A DNA stretch of 64,000 nucleotides from Mortierella alpina (taxonomy: Eukaryota; Mortierellomycota; Mortierellomycetes; Mortierellales; Mortierellaceae), in contig JANATF010000016.1 in assembly GCA_029449245.1 (NCBI GenBank), positions 1-64,000 of the forward strand, given 5' to 3'. Of this stretch, positions 9,501 through 24,300 are shown piece by piece. The position numbers and the translations under genes were made by a program. Within the stretch, counting starts at the first letter, position 1. Every line of letters starts with the position of its first letter. The notes beneath the pieces were generated by a model. It had not been told where the DNA came from. It worked only from the letters and a program-made list of their open reading frames with translations, and made no database searches.

Positions 9501-12500
9501 CTGAGGGTTCTGTTTGCTCTCACTGCAAGTCTTTCACCATCCCGACTTTGGATTTTCTTCTCGGCGGATTTTCATTTCAAGACATGTCCAGTCGTCCTGT
9601 AGCTCACGATCCTGATGTTTCCTACCCCTGTCCAGTCTGACGCACGTACCTGAGCGGTCTTGGATCCATGGTCCATGCATCGCGGTCCTTGTCAAGAATG
9701 TTGGTGTGGTATAGGACGAAGGTCAAATGCCGGTTCACGGCCATGCAATCCATCCATGATATGGCCTGCACAGGGGACGCCACTCAAGTGCCTCCGTGAC
9801 CGCTAACGCGAAAGATTGTTGACGTTAAAAACCCCTCCCCTCCTGGACCTTGTTGTGTTCTCCTTGTTCTCCTTCCCCTTCCCCTATCCTCAGACTTTCG
9901 TTTTTACGTCGTCCACTCAAACGACTCACAGTTTCTCTGGTAAGTGACTCTTGGTATTGATGATGTCTAGTAGCAGCGAGGCGGCCATTTCGTGGGGGAC
10001 AAGAGCGGTGTGCATTCCACCATCCACCATCACCATTAGTCAACTTTCTCCATTTCATTCCCCAGTTCTTTTTGTGCTTCTCTGTTTTTTGGACACGCTG
10101 CGGGTGCGCTCAGCTCCATGACTTGATGAGTTCCTCTGAGAGTTGTGTGAGATTGAGCCAAAGCTGTCTCTTGTAGGTAGGTGTGGTGTTGGGCTTGGGT
10201 GGAGCTGGGTGTTTAGTGCCGTTCTTTCTGCTGCTAGACTAGATACCGGGGGTCACGCTGGAGAACGTGAGGGGACTAACCAGGCTCCGCGACCTACCTC
10301 TGGGCCGGCGTGCTCATGTAGACGACGACGAGTCCTGCCAGTGCGAGTGGGAGGGTGCCCCTTTTTCTTTTGTGCTCACACAAGTCAGCCGGGTGGTTCC
10401 TGCACGCGACAGGTTCTCACTTTGGTGCCCCTTTGGGCAGAGGCGTGTGGGGATTCGGCTCCGGTCCTTTTCGTGGCTGCTCCTTTCTTTTTCACTTAGG
10501 GGTGGGGTGCGATGGCAACGACCTCCTCGCGGTGCGCCCTGGACATCCACTGAGGATGACTGACAGTTGCCAGCTAGATAGTATCCAGTATTGATAGCCT
10601 TAGCTCAGTAATAAAGTCTTTCTTCAGCACCTCAAAGAGAACTTCAAAATGGAATTGTGCAGGCGCCGCAGTAAACGCTTGGGAAAAATAATAACTGCGC
10701 CGTTGCTGATAGAGTGTGGTATGGCTTGCTGCATGCTATTCGTGCGGATGTGCAGGTGTAGCACTTCAGGTCTGGTGTTTCTCCATGTTGTGATATGACT
10801 TGAAACAGCTGCGCTTTGGAGGTGCGTTGCAACAAGTGGGCCGAGGCAAGAAGACAAGATTGAGAACTAGGGACAGGTTCACACATACAGCGCGGGTGCT
10901 GGAGACAGACAGACTGACAGACAGACTGACAGAGAAGACAAGGCTATAGACGATACACATCGCGGAGAGATGCACTTTCATATTTGCCGCGGACTATGGG
11001 TATTTTTCATTGCAGGTTTATTGCGCGTGGTATTTTTGGAGGGAGCAGGGGTTGTGTGGAGGGAGCGGTGGATGGCGGGTTGTGTGGCGAGGAGAGGAGA
11101 TGGAGGCGGGTGGAGGAGATGAGGGTGGATGCAGCTGTTCTTGTGGTGTGTGTGTGTGTGGTAGAATGCGGTGGTGCGTGGACTGTGGTGTGGTCGCTGT
11201 TTTTCCTCATCCTTGGGTGTTGGTCCATGTGCCATCCTGTTTTCTGGTTTCTGTGTTTGTTGTCCTTGCATGCTGCGTACCCCTGCTCCTTGCCTTGCGA
11301 GTTCTGATGCATGTCCTTGGTGGTCCTGGATTATGACCTTGGCCTTCCTTGCTTTCCATTTCCTTGCAACAGCTGCTGTACACCACGATTCATATCCTGT
11401 CTTCGTACCTTGCTGGCCTTGGTGCCTTGGATATTGTCCGTCCTTGTGGTGCGGTCCTTGAAGGTTGGCGGTGGCTCGCGCTGCGTGGTCTTTCCTATAC
11501 AGTAACTTGCTGTTGAGAGCGAGCTGGTCACCCCGCTTGGAGTACTCTGCTCGGTTCTACTTTACTGCTAACTTATTCTTCGCGTCCTTGTAATCCATTT
11601 GGCGCGTGGTCTGCATTCTGTGAGCAAACGCCTTGAGATTCAGCTCGTTCTGGCATGCTTCCAGCTGAATCTCAATGCATTGCTCCGCCGCCTGCATGTC
11701 TTGCAATTGTGAAGCTCCATCCAAGTCGCTGACTCCACTGGACCTCCTGAAACGGTAGACATTGTCCTCGGCTTTCGTTCTGGAGTCCTGCTGAGGGTTC
11801 TGTTTGCTCTCACTGCAAGTCTTTCACCATCCCGACTTTGGATTTTCTTCTCGGCGGATTTTCATTTCAAGACATGTCCAGTCGTCCTGTAGCTCACGAT
11901 CCTGATGTTTCCTACCCCTGTCCAGTCTGACGCACGTACCTGAGCGGTCTTGGATCCATGGTCCATGCATCGCGGTCCTTGTCAAGAATGTTGGTGTGGT
12001 ATAGGACGAAGGTCAAATGCCGGTTCACGGCCATGCAATCCATCCATGATATGGCCTGCACAGGGGACGCCACTCAAGTGCCTCCGTGACCGCTAACGCG
12101 AAAGATTGTTGACGTTAAAAACCCCTCCCCTCCTGGACCTTGTTGTGTTCTCCTTGTTCTCCTTCCCCTTCCCCTATCCTCAGACTTTCGTTTTTACGTC
12201 GTCCACTCAAACGACTCACAGTTTCTCTGGTAAGTGACTCTTGGTATTGATGATGTCTAGTAGCAGCGAGGCGGCCATTTCGTGGGGGACAAGAGCGGTG
12301 TGCATTCCACCATCCACCATCACCATTAGTCAACTTTCTCCATTTCATTCCCCAGTTCTTTTTGTGCTTCTCTGTTTTTTGGACACGCTGCGGGTGCGCT
12401 CAGCTCCATGACTTGATGAGTTCCTCTGAGAGTTGTGTGAGATTGAGCCAAAGCTGTCTCTTGTAGGTAGGTGTGGTGTTGGGCTTGGGTGGAGCTGGGT

Positions 12501-13744
12501 GTTTAGTGCCGTTCTTTCTGCTGCTAGACTAGATACCGGGGGTCACGCTGGAGAACGTGAGGGGACTAACCAGGCTCCGCGACCTACCTCTGGGCCGGCG
12601 TGCTCATGTAGACGACGACGAGTCCTGCCAGTGCGAGTGGGAGGGTGCCCCTTTTTCTTTTGTGCTCACACAAGTCAGCCGGGTGGTTCCTGCACGCGAC
12701 AGGTTCTCACTTTGGTGCCCCTTTGGGCAGAGGCGTGTGGGGATTCGGCTCCGGTCCTTTTCGTGGCTGCTCCTTTCTTTTTCACTTAGGGGTGGGGTGC
12801 GATGGCAACGACCTCCTCGCGGTGCGCCCTGGACATCCACTGAGGATGACTGACAGTTGCCAGCTAGATAGTATCCAGTATTGATAGCCTTAGCTCAGTA
12901 ATAAAGTCTTTCTTCAGCACCTCAAAGAGAACTTCAAAATGGAATTGTGCAGGCGCCGCAGTAAACGCTTGGGAAAAATAATAACTGCGCCGTTGCTGAT
13001 AGAGTGTGGTATGGCTTGCTGCATGCTATTCGTGCGGATGTGCAGGTGTAGCACTTCAGGTCTGGTGTTTCTCCATGTTGTGATATGACTTGAAACAGCT
13101 GCGCTTTGGAGGTGCGTTGCAACAAGTGGGCCGAGGCAAGAAGACAAGATTGAGAACTAGGGACAGGTTCACACATACAGCGCGGGTGCTGGAGACAGAC
13201 AGACTGACAGACAGACTGACAGAGAAGACAAGGCTATAGACGATACACATCGCGGAGAGATGCACTTTCATATTTGCCGCGGACTATGGGTATTTTTCAT
13301 TGCAGGTTTATTGCGCGTGGTATTTTTGGAGGGAGCAGGGGTTGTGTGGAGGGAGCGGTGGATGGCGGGTTGTGTGGCGAGGAGAGGAGATGGAGGCGGG
13401 TGGAGGAGATGAGGGTGGATGCAGCTGTTCTTGTGGTGTGTGTGTGTGTGGTAGAATGCGGTGGTGCGTGGACTGTGGTGTGGTCGCTGTTTTTCCTCAT
13501 CCTTGGGTGTTGGTCCATGTGCCATCCTGTTTTCTGGTTTCTGTGTTTGTTGTCCTTGCATGCTGCGTACCCCTGCTCCTTGCCTTGCGAGTTCTGATGC
13601 ATGTCCTTGGTGGTCCTGGATTATGACCTTGGCCTTCCTTGCTTTCCATTTCCTTGCAACAGCTGCTGTACACCACGATTCATATCCTGTCTTCGTACCT
13701 TGCTGGCCTTGGTGCCTTGGATATTGTCCGTCCTTGTGGTGCGG

Positions 13745-16700
13745 TCCTTGAAGGTTGGCGGTGGCTCGCGCTGCGTGGTCTTTCCTATACAGTAACTTGC
13801 TGTTGAGAGCGAGCTGGTCACCCCGCTTGGAGTACTCTGCTCGGTTCTACTTTACTGCTAACTTATTCTTCGCGTCCTTGTAATCCATTTGGCGCGTGGT
13901 CTGCATTCTGTGAGCAAACGCCTTGAGATTCAGCTCGTTCTGGCATGCTTCCAGCTGAATCTCAATGCATTGCTCCGCCGCCTGCATGTCTTGCAATTGT
14001 GAAGCTCCATCCAAGTCGCTGACTCCACTGGACCTCCTGAAACGGTAGACATTGTCCTCGGCTTTCGTTCTGGAGTCCTGCTGAGGGTTCTGTTTGCTCT
14101 CACTGCAAGTCTTTCACCATCCCGACTTTGGATTTTCTTCTCGGCGGATTTTCATTTCAAGACATGTCCAGTCGTCCTGTAGCTCACGATCCTGATGTTT
14201 CCTACCCCTGTCCAGTCTGACGCACGTACCTGAGCGGTCTTGGATCCATGGTCCATGCATCGCGGTCCTTGTCAAGAATGTTGGTGTGGTATAGGACGAA
14301 GGTCAAATGCCGGTTCACGGCCATGCAATCCATCCATGATATGGCCTGCACAGGGGACGCCACTCAAGTGCCTCCGTGACCGCTAACGCGAAAGATTGTT
14401 GACGTTAAAAACCCCTCCCCTCCTGGACCTTGTTGTGTTCTCCTTGTTCTCCTTCCCCTTCCCCTATCCTCAGACTTTCGTTTTTACGTCGTCCACTCAA
14501 ACGACTCACAGTTTCTCTGGTAAGTGACTCTTGGTATTGATGATGTCTAGTAGCAGCGAGGCGGCCATTTCGTGGGGGACAAGAGCGGTGTGCATTCCAC
14601 CATCCACCATCACCATTAGTCAACTTTCTCCATTTCATTCCCCAGTTCTTTTTGTGCTTCTCTGTTTTTTGGACACGCTGCGGGTGCGCTCAGCTCCATG
14701 ACTTGATGAGTTCCTCTGAGAGTTGTGTGAGATTGAGCCAAAGCTGTCTCTTGTAGGTAGGTGTGGTGTTGGGCTTGGGTGGAGCTGGGTGTTTAGTGCC
14801 GTTCTTTCTGCTGCTAGACTAGATACCGGGGGTCACGCTGGAGAACGTGAGGGGACTAACCAGGCTCCGCGACCTACCTCTGGGCCGGCGTGCTCATGTA
14901 GACGACGACGAGTCCTGCCAGTGCGAGTGGGAGGGTGCCCCTTTTTCTTTTGTGCTCACACAAGTCAGCCGGGTGGTTCCTGCACGCGACAGGTTCTCAC
15001 TTTGGTGCCCCTTTGGGCAGAGGCGTGTGGGGATTCGGCTCCGGTCCTTTTCGTGGCTGCTCCTTTCTTTTTCACTTAGGGGTGGGGTGCGATGGCAACG
15101 ACCTCCTCGCGGTGCGCCCTGGACATCCACTGAGGATGACTGACAGTTGCCAGCTAGATAGTATCCAGTATTGATAGCCTTAGCTCAGTAATAAAGTCTT
15201 TCTTCAGCACCTCAAAGAGAACTTCAAAATGGAATTGTGCAGGCGCCGCAGTAAACGCTTGGGAAAAATAATAACTGCGCCGTTGCTGATAGAGTGTGGT
15301 ATGGCTTGCTGCATGCTATTCGTGCGGATGTGCAGGTGTAGCACTTCAGGTCTGGTGTTTCTCCATGTTGTGATATGACTTGAAACAGCTGCGCTTTGGA
15401 GGTGCGTTGCAACAAGTGGGCCGAGGCAAGAAGACAAGATTGAGAACTAGGGACAGGTTCACACATACAGCGCGGGTGCTGGAGACAGACAGACTGACAG
15501 ACAGACTGACAGAGAAGACAAGGCTATAGACGATACACATCGCGGAGAGATGCACTTTCATATTTGCCGCGGACTATGGGTATTTTTCATTGCAGGTTTA
15601 TTGCGCGTGGTATTTTTGGAGGGAGCAGGGGTTGTGTGGAGGGAGCGGTGGATGGCGGGTTGTGTGGCGAGGAGAGGAGATGGAGGCGGGTGGAGGAGAT
15701 GAGGGTGGATGCAGCTGTTCTTGTGGTGTGTGTGTGTGTGGTAGAATGCGGTGGTGCGTGGACTGTGGTGTGGTCGCTGTTTTTTCCTCATCCTTGGGTG
15801 TTGGTCCATGTGCCATCCTGTTTTCTGGTTTCTGTGTTTGTTGTCCTTGCATGCTGCGTACCCCTGCTCCTTGCCTTGCGAGTTCTGATGCATGTCCTTG
15901 GTGGTCCTGGATTATGACCTTGGCCTTCCTTGCTTTCCATTTCCTTGCAACAGCTGCTGTACACCACGATTCATATCCTGTCTTCGTACCTTGCTGGCCT
16001 TGGTGCCTTGGATATTGTCCGTCCTTGTGGTGCGGTCCTTGAAGGTTGGCGGTGGCTCGCGCTGCGTGGTCTTTCCTATACAGTAACTTGCTGTTGAGAG
16101 CGAGCTGGTCACCCCGCTTGGAGTACTCTGCTCGGTTCTACTTTACTGCTAACTTATTCTTCGCGTCCTTGTAATCCATTTGGCGCGTGGTCTGCATTCT
16201 GTGAGCAAACGCCTTGAGATTCAGCTCGTTCTGGCATGCTTCCAGCTGAATCTCAATGCATTGCTCCGCCGCCTGCATGTCTTGCAATTGTGAAGCTCCA
16301 TCCAAGTCGCTGACTCCACTGGACCTCCTGAAACGGTAGACATTGTCCTCGGCTTTCGTTCTGGAGTCCTGCTGAGGGTTCTGTTTGCTCTCACTGCAAG
16401 TCTTTCACCATCCCGACTTTGGATTTTCTTCTCGGCGGATTTTCATTTCAAGACATGTCCAGTCGTCCTGTAGCTCACGATCCTGATGTTTCCTACCCCT
16501 GTCCAGTCTGACGCACGTACCTGAGCGGTCTTGGATCCATGGTCCATGCATCGCGGTCCTTGTCAAGAATGTTGGTGTGGTATAGGACGAAGGTCAAATG
16601 CCGGTTCACGGCCATGCAATCCATCCATGATATGGCCTGCACAGGGGACGCCACTCAAGTGCCTCCGTGACCGCTAACGCGAAAGATTGTTGACGTTAAA

Positions 16701-18326
16701 AACCCCTCCCCTCCTGGACCTTGTTGTGTTCTCCTTGTTCTCCTTCCCCTTCCCCTATCCTCAGACTTTCGTTTTTTACGTCGTCCACTCAAACGACTCA
16801 CAGTTTCTCTGGTAAGTGACTCTTGGTATTGATGATGTCTAGTAGCAGCGAGGCGGCCATTTCGTGGGGGACAAGAGCGGTGTGCATTCCACCATCCACC
16901 ATCACCATTAGTCAACTTTCTCCATTTCATTCCCCAGTTCTTTTTGTGCTTCTCTGTTTTTTGGACACGCTGCGGGTGCGCTCAGCTCCATGACTTGATG
17001 AGTTCCTCTGAGAGTTGTGTGAGATTGAGCCAAAGCTGTCTCTTGTAGGTAGGTGTGGTGTTGGGCTTGGGTGGAGCTGGGTGTTTAGTGCCGTTCTTTC
17101 TGCTGCTAGACTAGATACCGGGGGTCACGCTGGAGAACGTGAGGGGACTAACCAGGCTCCGCGACCTACCTCTGGGCCGGCGTGCTCATGTAGACGACGA
17201 CGAGTCCTGCCAGTGCGAGTGGGAGGGTGCCCCTTTTTCTTTTGTGCTCACACAAGTCAGCCGGGTGGTTCCTGCACGCGACAGGTTCTCACTTTGGTGC
17301 CCCTTTGGGCAGAGGCGTGTGGGGATTCGGCTCCGGTCCTTTTCGTGGCTGCTCCTTTCTTTTTCACTTAGGGGTGGGGTGCGATGGCAACGACCTCCTC
17401 GCGGTGCGCCCTGGACATCCACTGAGGATGACTGACAGTTGCCAGCTAGATAGTATCCAGTATTGATAGCCTTAGCTCAGTAATAAAGTCTTTCTTCAGC
17501 ACCTCAAAGAGAACTTCAAAATGGAATTGTGCAGGCGCCGCAGTAAACGCTTGGGAAAAATAATAACTGCGCCGTTGCTGATAGAGTGTGGTATGGCTTG
17601 CTGCATGCTATTCGTGCGGATGTGCAGGTGTAGCACTTCAGGTCTGGTGTTTCTCCATGTTGTGATATGACTTGAAACAGCTGCGCTTTGGAGGTGCGTT
17701 GCAACAAGTGGGCCGAGGCAAGAAGACAAGATTGAGAACTAGGGACAGGTTCACACATACAGCGCGGGTGCTGGAGACAGACAGACTGACAGACAGACTG
17801 ACAGAGAAGACAAGGCTATAGACGATACACATCGCGGAGAGATGCACTTTCATATTTGCCGCGGACTATGGGTATTTTTCATTGCAGGTTTATTGCGCGT
17901 GGTATTTTTGGAGGGAGCAGGGGTTGTGTGGAGGGAGCGGTGGATGGCGGGTTGTGTGGCGAGGAGAGGAGATGGAGGCGGGTGGAGGAGATGAGGGTGG
18001 ATGCAGCTGTTCTTGTGGTGTGTGTGTGTGTGGTAGAATGCGGTGGTGCGTGGACTGTGGTGTGGTCGCTGTTTTTCCTCATCCTTGGGTGTTGGTCCAT
18101 GTGCCATCCTGTTTTCTGGTTTCTGTGTTTGTTGTCCTTGCATGCTGCGTACCCCTGCTCCTTGCCTTGCGAGTTCTGATGCATGTCCTTGGTGGTCCTG
18201 GATTATGACCTTGGCCTTCCTTGCTTTCCATTTCCTTGCAACAGCTGCTGTACACCACGATTCATATCCTGTCTTCGTACCTTGCTGGCCTTGGTGCCTT
18301 GGATATTGTCCGTCCTTGTGGTGCGG
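13745..18326. repeat. Units 7 and 8: copies with one extra T each
   Basis: Unit 7 (13745-16035) has six T instead of five at about 15779-15784. Unit 8 (16036-18326) has six T instead of five at about 16772-16777. Both are homopolymer length changes. They alter the short open frames locally, giving a 150-codon plus-strand frame in unit 7 and a 91-codon minus-strand frame in unit 8, which argues that those frames are not under coding constraint. Confidence 0.85.
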
Positions 18327-21300
18327 TCCTTGAAGGTTGGCGGTGGCTCGCGCTGCGTGGTCTTTCCTATACAGTAACTTGCTGTTGAGAGCGAGCTGGT
18401 CACCCCGCTTGGAGTACTCTGCTCGGTTCTACTTTACTGCTAACTTATTCTTCGCGTCCTTGTAATCCATTTGGCGCGTGGTCTGCATTCTGTGAGCAAA
18501 CGCCTTGAGATTCAGCTCGTTCTGGCATGCTTCCAGCTGAATCTCAATGCATTGCTCCGCCGCCTGCATGTCTTGCAATTGTGAAGCTCCATCCAAGTCG
18601 CTGACTCCACTGGACCTCCTGAAACGGTAGACATTGTCCTCGGCTTTCGTTCTGGAGTCCTGCTGAGGGTTCTGTTTGCTCTCACTGCAAGTCTTTCACC
18701 ATCCCGACTTTGGATTTTCTTCTCGGCGGATTTTCATTTCAAGACATGTCCAGTCGTCCTGTAGCTCACGATCCTGATGTTTCCTACCCCTGTCCAGTCT
18801 GACGCACGTACCTGAGCGGTCTTGGATCCATGGTCCATGCATCGCGGTCCTTGTCAAGAATGTTGGTGTGGTATAGGACGAAGGTCAAATGCCGGTTCAC
18901 GGCCATGCAATCCATCCATGATATGGCCTGCACAGGGGACGCCACTCAAGTGCCTCCGTGACCGCTAACGCGAAAGATTGTTGACGTTAAAAACCCCTCC
19001 CCTCCTGGACCTTGTTGTGTTCTCCTTGTTCTCCTTCCCCTTCCCCTATCCTCAGACTTTCGTTTTTACGTCGTCCACTCAAACGACTCACAGTTTCTCT
19101 GGTAAGTGACTCTTGGTATTGATGATGTCTAGTAGCAGCGAGGCGGCCATTTCGTGGGGGACAAGAGCGGTGTGCATTCCACCATCCACCATCACCATTA
19201 GTCAACTTTCTCCATTTCATTCCCCAGTTCTTTTTGTGCTTCTCTGTTTTTTGGACACGCTGCGGGTGCGCTCAGCTCCATGACTTGATGAGTTCCTCTG
19301 AGAGTTGTGTGAGATTGAGCCAAAGCTGTCTCTTGTAGGTAGGTGTGGTGTTGGGCTTGGGTGGAGCTGGGTGTTTAGTGCCGTTCTTTCTGCTGCTAGA
19401 CTAGATACCGGGGGTCACGCTGGAGAACGTGAGGGGACTAACCAGGCTCCGCGACCTACCTCTGGGCCGGCGTGCTCATGTAGACGACGACGAGTCCTGC
19501 CAGTGCGAGTGGGAGGGTGCCCCTTTTTCTTTTGTGCTCACACAAGTCAGCCGGGTGGTTCCTGCACGCGACAGGTTCTCACTTTGGTGCCCCTTTGGGC
19601 AGAGGCGTGTGGGGATTCGGCTCCGGTCCTTTTCGTGGCTGCTCCTTTCTTTTTCACTTAGGGGTGGGGTGCGATGGCAACGACCTCCTCGCGGTGCGCC
19701 CTGGACATCCACTGAGGATGACTGACAGTTGCCAGCTAGATAGTATCCAGTATTGATAGCCTTAGCTCAGTAATAAAGTCTTTCTTCAGCACCTCAAAGA
19801 GAACTTCAAAATGGAATTGTGCAGGCGCCGCAGTAAACGCTTGGGAAAAATAATAACTGCGCCGTTGCTGATAGAGTGTGGTATGGCTTGCTGCATGCTA
19901 TTCGTGCGGATGTGCAGGTGTAGCACTTCAGGTCTGGTGTTTCTCCATGTTGTGATATGACTTGAAACAGCTGCGCTTTGGAGGTGCGTTGCAACAAGTG
20001 GGCCGAGGCAAGAAGACAAGATTGAGAACTAGGGACAGGTTCACACATACAGCGCGGGTGCTGGAGACAGACAGACTGACAGACAGACTGACAGAGAAGA
20101 CAAGGCTATAGACGATACACATCGCGGAGAGATGCACTTTCATATTTGCCGCGGACTATGGGTATTTTTCATTGCAGGTTTATTGCGCGTGGTATTTTTG
20201 GAGGGAGCAGGGGTTGTGTGGAGGGAGCGGTGGATGGCGGGTTGTGTGGCGAGGAGAGGAGATGGAGGCGGGTGGAGGAGATGAGGGTGGATGCAGCTGT
20301 TCTTGTGGTGTGTGTGTGTGTGGTAGAATGCGGTGGTGCGTGGACTGTGGTGTGGTCGCTGTTTTTCCTCATCCTTGGGTGTTGGTCCATGTGCCATCCT
20401 GTTTTCTGGTTTCTGTGTTTGTTGTCCTTGCATGCTGCGTACCCCTGCTCCTTGCCTTGCGAGTTCTGATGCATGTCCTTGGTGGTCCTGGATTATGACC
20501 TTGGCCTTCCTTGCTTTCCATTTCCTTGCAACAGCTGCTGTACACCACGATTCATATCCTGTCTTCGTACCTTGCTGGCCTTGGTGCCTTGGATATTGTC
20601 CGTCCTTGTGGTGCGGTCCTTGAAGGTTGGCGGTGGCTCGCGCTGCGTGGTCTTTCCTATACAGTAACTTGCTGTTGAGAGCGAGCTGGTCACCCCGCTT
20701 GGAGTACTCTGCTCGGTTCTACTTTACTGCTAACTTATTCTTCGCGTCCTTGTAATCCATTTGGCGCGTGGTCTGCATTCTGTGAGCAAACGCCTTGAGA
20801 TTCAGCTCGTTCTGGCATGCTTCCAGCTGAATCTCAATGCATTGCTCCGCCGCCTGCATGTCTTGCAATTGTGAAGCTCCATCCAAGTCGCTGACTCCAC
20901 TGGACCTCCTGAAACGGTAGACATTGTCCTCGGCTTTCGTTCTGGAGTCCTGCTGAGGGTTCTGTTTGCTCTCACTGCAAGTCTTTCACCATCCCGACTT
21001 TGGATTTTCTTCTCGGCGGATTTTCATTTCAAGACATGTCCAGTCGTCCTGTAGCTCACGATCCTGATGTTTCCTACCCCTGTCCAGTCTGACGCACGTA
21101 CCTGAGCGGTCTTGGATCCATGGTCCATGCATCGCGGTCCTTGTCAAGAATGTTGGTGTGGTATAGGACGAAGGTCAAATGCCGGTTCACGGCCATGCAA
21201 TCCATCCATGATATGGCCTGCACAGGGGACGCCACTCAAGTGCCTCCGTGACCGCTAACGCGAAAGATTGTTGACGTTAAAAACCCCTCCCCTCCTGGAC

Positions 21301-24300
21301 CTTGTTGTGTTCTCCTTGTTCTCCTTCCCCTTCCCCTATCCTCAGACTTTCGTTTTTACGTCGTCCACTCAAACGACTCACAGTTTCTCTGGTAAGTGAC
21401 TCTTGGTATTGATGATGTCTAGTAGCAGCGAGGCGGCCATTTCGTGGGGGACAAGAGCGGTGTGCATTCCACCATCCACCATCACCATTAGTCAACTTTC
21501 TCCATTTCATTCCCCAGTTCTTTTTGTGCTTCTCTGTTTTTTGGACACGCTGCGGGTGCGCTCAGCTCCATGACTTGATGAGTTCCTCTGAGAGTTGTGT
21601 GAGATTGAGCCAAAGCTGTCTCTTGTAGGTAGGTGTGGTGTTGGGCTTGGGTGGAGCTGGGTGTTTAGTGCCGTTCTTTCTGCTGCTAGACTAGATACCG
21701 GGGGTCACGCTGGAGAACGTGAGGGGACTAACCAGGCTCCGCGACCTACCTCTGGGCCGGCGTGCTCATGTAGACGACGACGAGTCCTGCCAGTGCGAGT
21801 GGGAGGGTGCCCCTTTTTCTTTTGTGCTCACACAAGTCAGCCGGGTGGTTCCTGCACGCGACAGGTTCTCACTTTGGTGCCCCTTTGGGCAGAGGCGTGT
21901 GGGGATTCGGCTCCGGTCCTTTTCGTGGCTGCTCCTTTCTTTTTCACTTAGGGGTGGGGTGCGATGGCAACGACCTCCTCGCGGTGCGCCCTGGACATCC
22001 ACTGAGGATGACTGACAGTTGCCAGCTAGATAGTATCCAGTATTGATAGCCTTAGCTCAGTAATAAAGTCTTTCTTCAGCACCTCAAAGAGAACTTCAAA
22101 ATGGAATTGTGCAGGCGCCGCAGTAAACGCTTGGGAAAAATAATAACTGCGCCGTTGCTGATAGAGTGTGGTATGGCTTGCTGCATGCTATTCGTGCGGA
22201 TGTGCAGGTGTAGCACTTCAGGTCTGGTGTTTCTCCATGTTGTGATATGACTTGAAACAGCTGCGCTTTGGAGGTGCGTTGCAACAAGTGGGCCGAGGCA
22301 AGAAGACAAGATTGAGAACTAGGGACAGGTTCACACATACAGCGCGGGTGCTGGAGACAGACAGACTGACAGACAGACTGACAGAGAAGACAAGGCTATA
22401 GACGATACACATCGCGGAGAGATGCACTTTCATATTTGCCGCGGACTATGGGTATTTTTCATTGCAGGTTTATTGCGCGTGGTATTTTTGGAGGGAGCAG
22501 GGGTTGTGTGGAGGGAGCGGTGGATGGCGGGTTGTGTGGCGAGGAGAGGAGATGGAGGCGGGTGGAGGAGATGAGGGTGGATGCAGCTGTTCTTGTGGTG
22601 TGTGTGTGTGTGGTAGAATGCGGTGGTGCGTGGACTGTGGTGTGGTCGCTGTTTTTCCTCATCCTTGGGTGTTGGTCCATGTGCCATCCTGTTTTCTGGT
22701 TTCTGTGTTTGTTGTCCTTGCATGCTGCGTACCCCTGCTCCTTGCCTTGCGAGTTCTGATGCATGTCCTTGGTGGTCCTGGATTATGACCTTGGCCTTCC
22801 TTGCTTTCCATTTCCTTGCAACAGCTGCTGTACACCACGATTCATATCCTGTCTTCGTACCTTGCTGGCCTTGGTGCCTTGGATATTGTCCGTCCTTGTG
22901 GTGCGGTCCTTGAAGGTTGGCGGTGGCTCGCGCTGCGTGGTCTTTCCTATACAGTAACTTGCTGTTGAGAGCGAGCTGGTCACCCCGCTTGGAGTACTCT
23001 GCTCGGTTCTACTTTACTGCTAACTTATTCTTCGCGTCCTTGTAATCCATTTGGCGCGTGGTCTGCATTCTGTGAGCAAACGCCTTGAGATTCAGCTCGT
23101 TCTGGCATGCTTCCAGCTGAATCTCAATGCATTGCTCCGCCGCCTGCATGTCTTGCAATTGTGAAGCTCCATCCAAGTCGCTGACTCCACTGGACCTCCT
23201 GAAACGGTAGACATTGTCCTCGGCTTTCGTTCTGGAGTCCTGCTGAGGGTTCTGTTTGCTCTCACTGCAAGTCTTTCACCATCCCGACTTTGGATTTTCT
23301 TCTCGGCGGATTTTCATTTCAAGACATGTCCAGTCGTCCTGTAGCTCACGATCCTGATGTTTCCTACCCCTGTCCAGTCTGACGCACGTACCTGAGCGGT
23401 CTTGGATCCATGGTCCATGCATCGCGGTCCTTGTCAAGAATGTTGGTGTGGTATAGGACGAAGGTCAAATGCCGGTTCACGGCCATGCAATCCATCCATG
23501 ATATGGCCTGCACAGGGGACGCCACTCAAGTGCCTCCGTGACCGCTAACGCGAAAGATTGTTGACGTTAAAAACCCCTCCCCTCCTGGACCTTGTTGTGT
23601 TCTCCTTGTTCTCCTTCCCCTTCCCCTATCCTCAGACTTTCGTTTTTACGTCGTCCACTCAAACGACTCACAGTTTCTCTGGTAAGTGACTCTTGGTATT
23701 GATGATGTCTAGTAGCAGCGAGGCGGCCATTTCGTGGGGGACAAGAGCGGTGTGCATTCCACCATCCACCATCACCATTAGTCAACTTTCTCCATTTCAT
23801 TCCCCAGTTCTTTTTGTGCTTCTCTGTTTTTTGGACACGCTGCGGGTGCGCTCAGCTCCATGACTTGATGAGTTCCTCTGAGAGTTGTGTGAGATTGAGC
23901 CAAAGCTGTCTCTTGTAGGTAGGTGTGGTGTTGGGCTTGGGTGGAGCTGGGTGTTTAGTGCCGTTCTTTCTGCTGCTAGACTAGATACCGGGGGTCACGC
24001 TGGAGAACGTGAGGGGACTAACCAGGCTCCGCGACCTACCTCTGGGCCGGCGTGCTCATGTAGACGACGACGAGTCCTGCCAGTGCGAGTGGGAGGGTGC
24101 CCCTTTTTCTTTTGTGCTCACACAAGTCAGCCGGGTGGTTCCTGCACGCGACAGGTTCTCACTTTGGTGCCCCTTTGGGCAGAGGCGTGTGGGGATTCGG
24201 CTCCGGTCCTTTTCGTGGCTGCTCCTTTCTTTTTCACTTAGGGGTGGGGTGCGATGGCAACGACCTCCTCGCGGTGCGCCCTGGACATCCACTGAGGATG

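Noticed and set aside
15590-16042. 150-codon plus-strand frame in unit 7
   Set aside because: It exists only because of one extra T in a homopolymer; other units split it into two unrelated frames.
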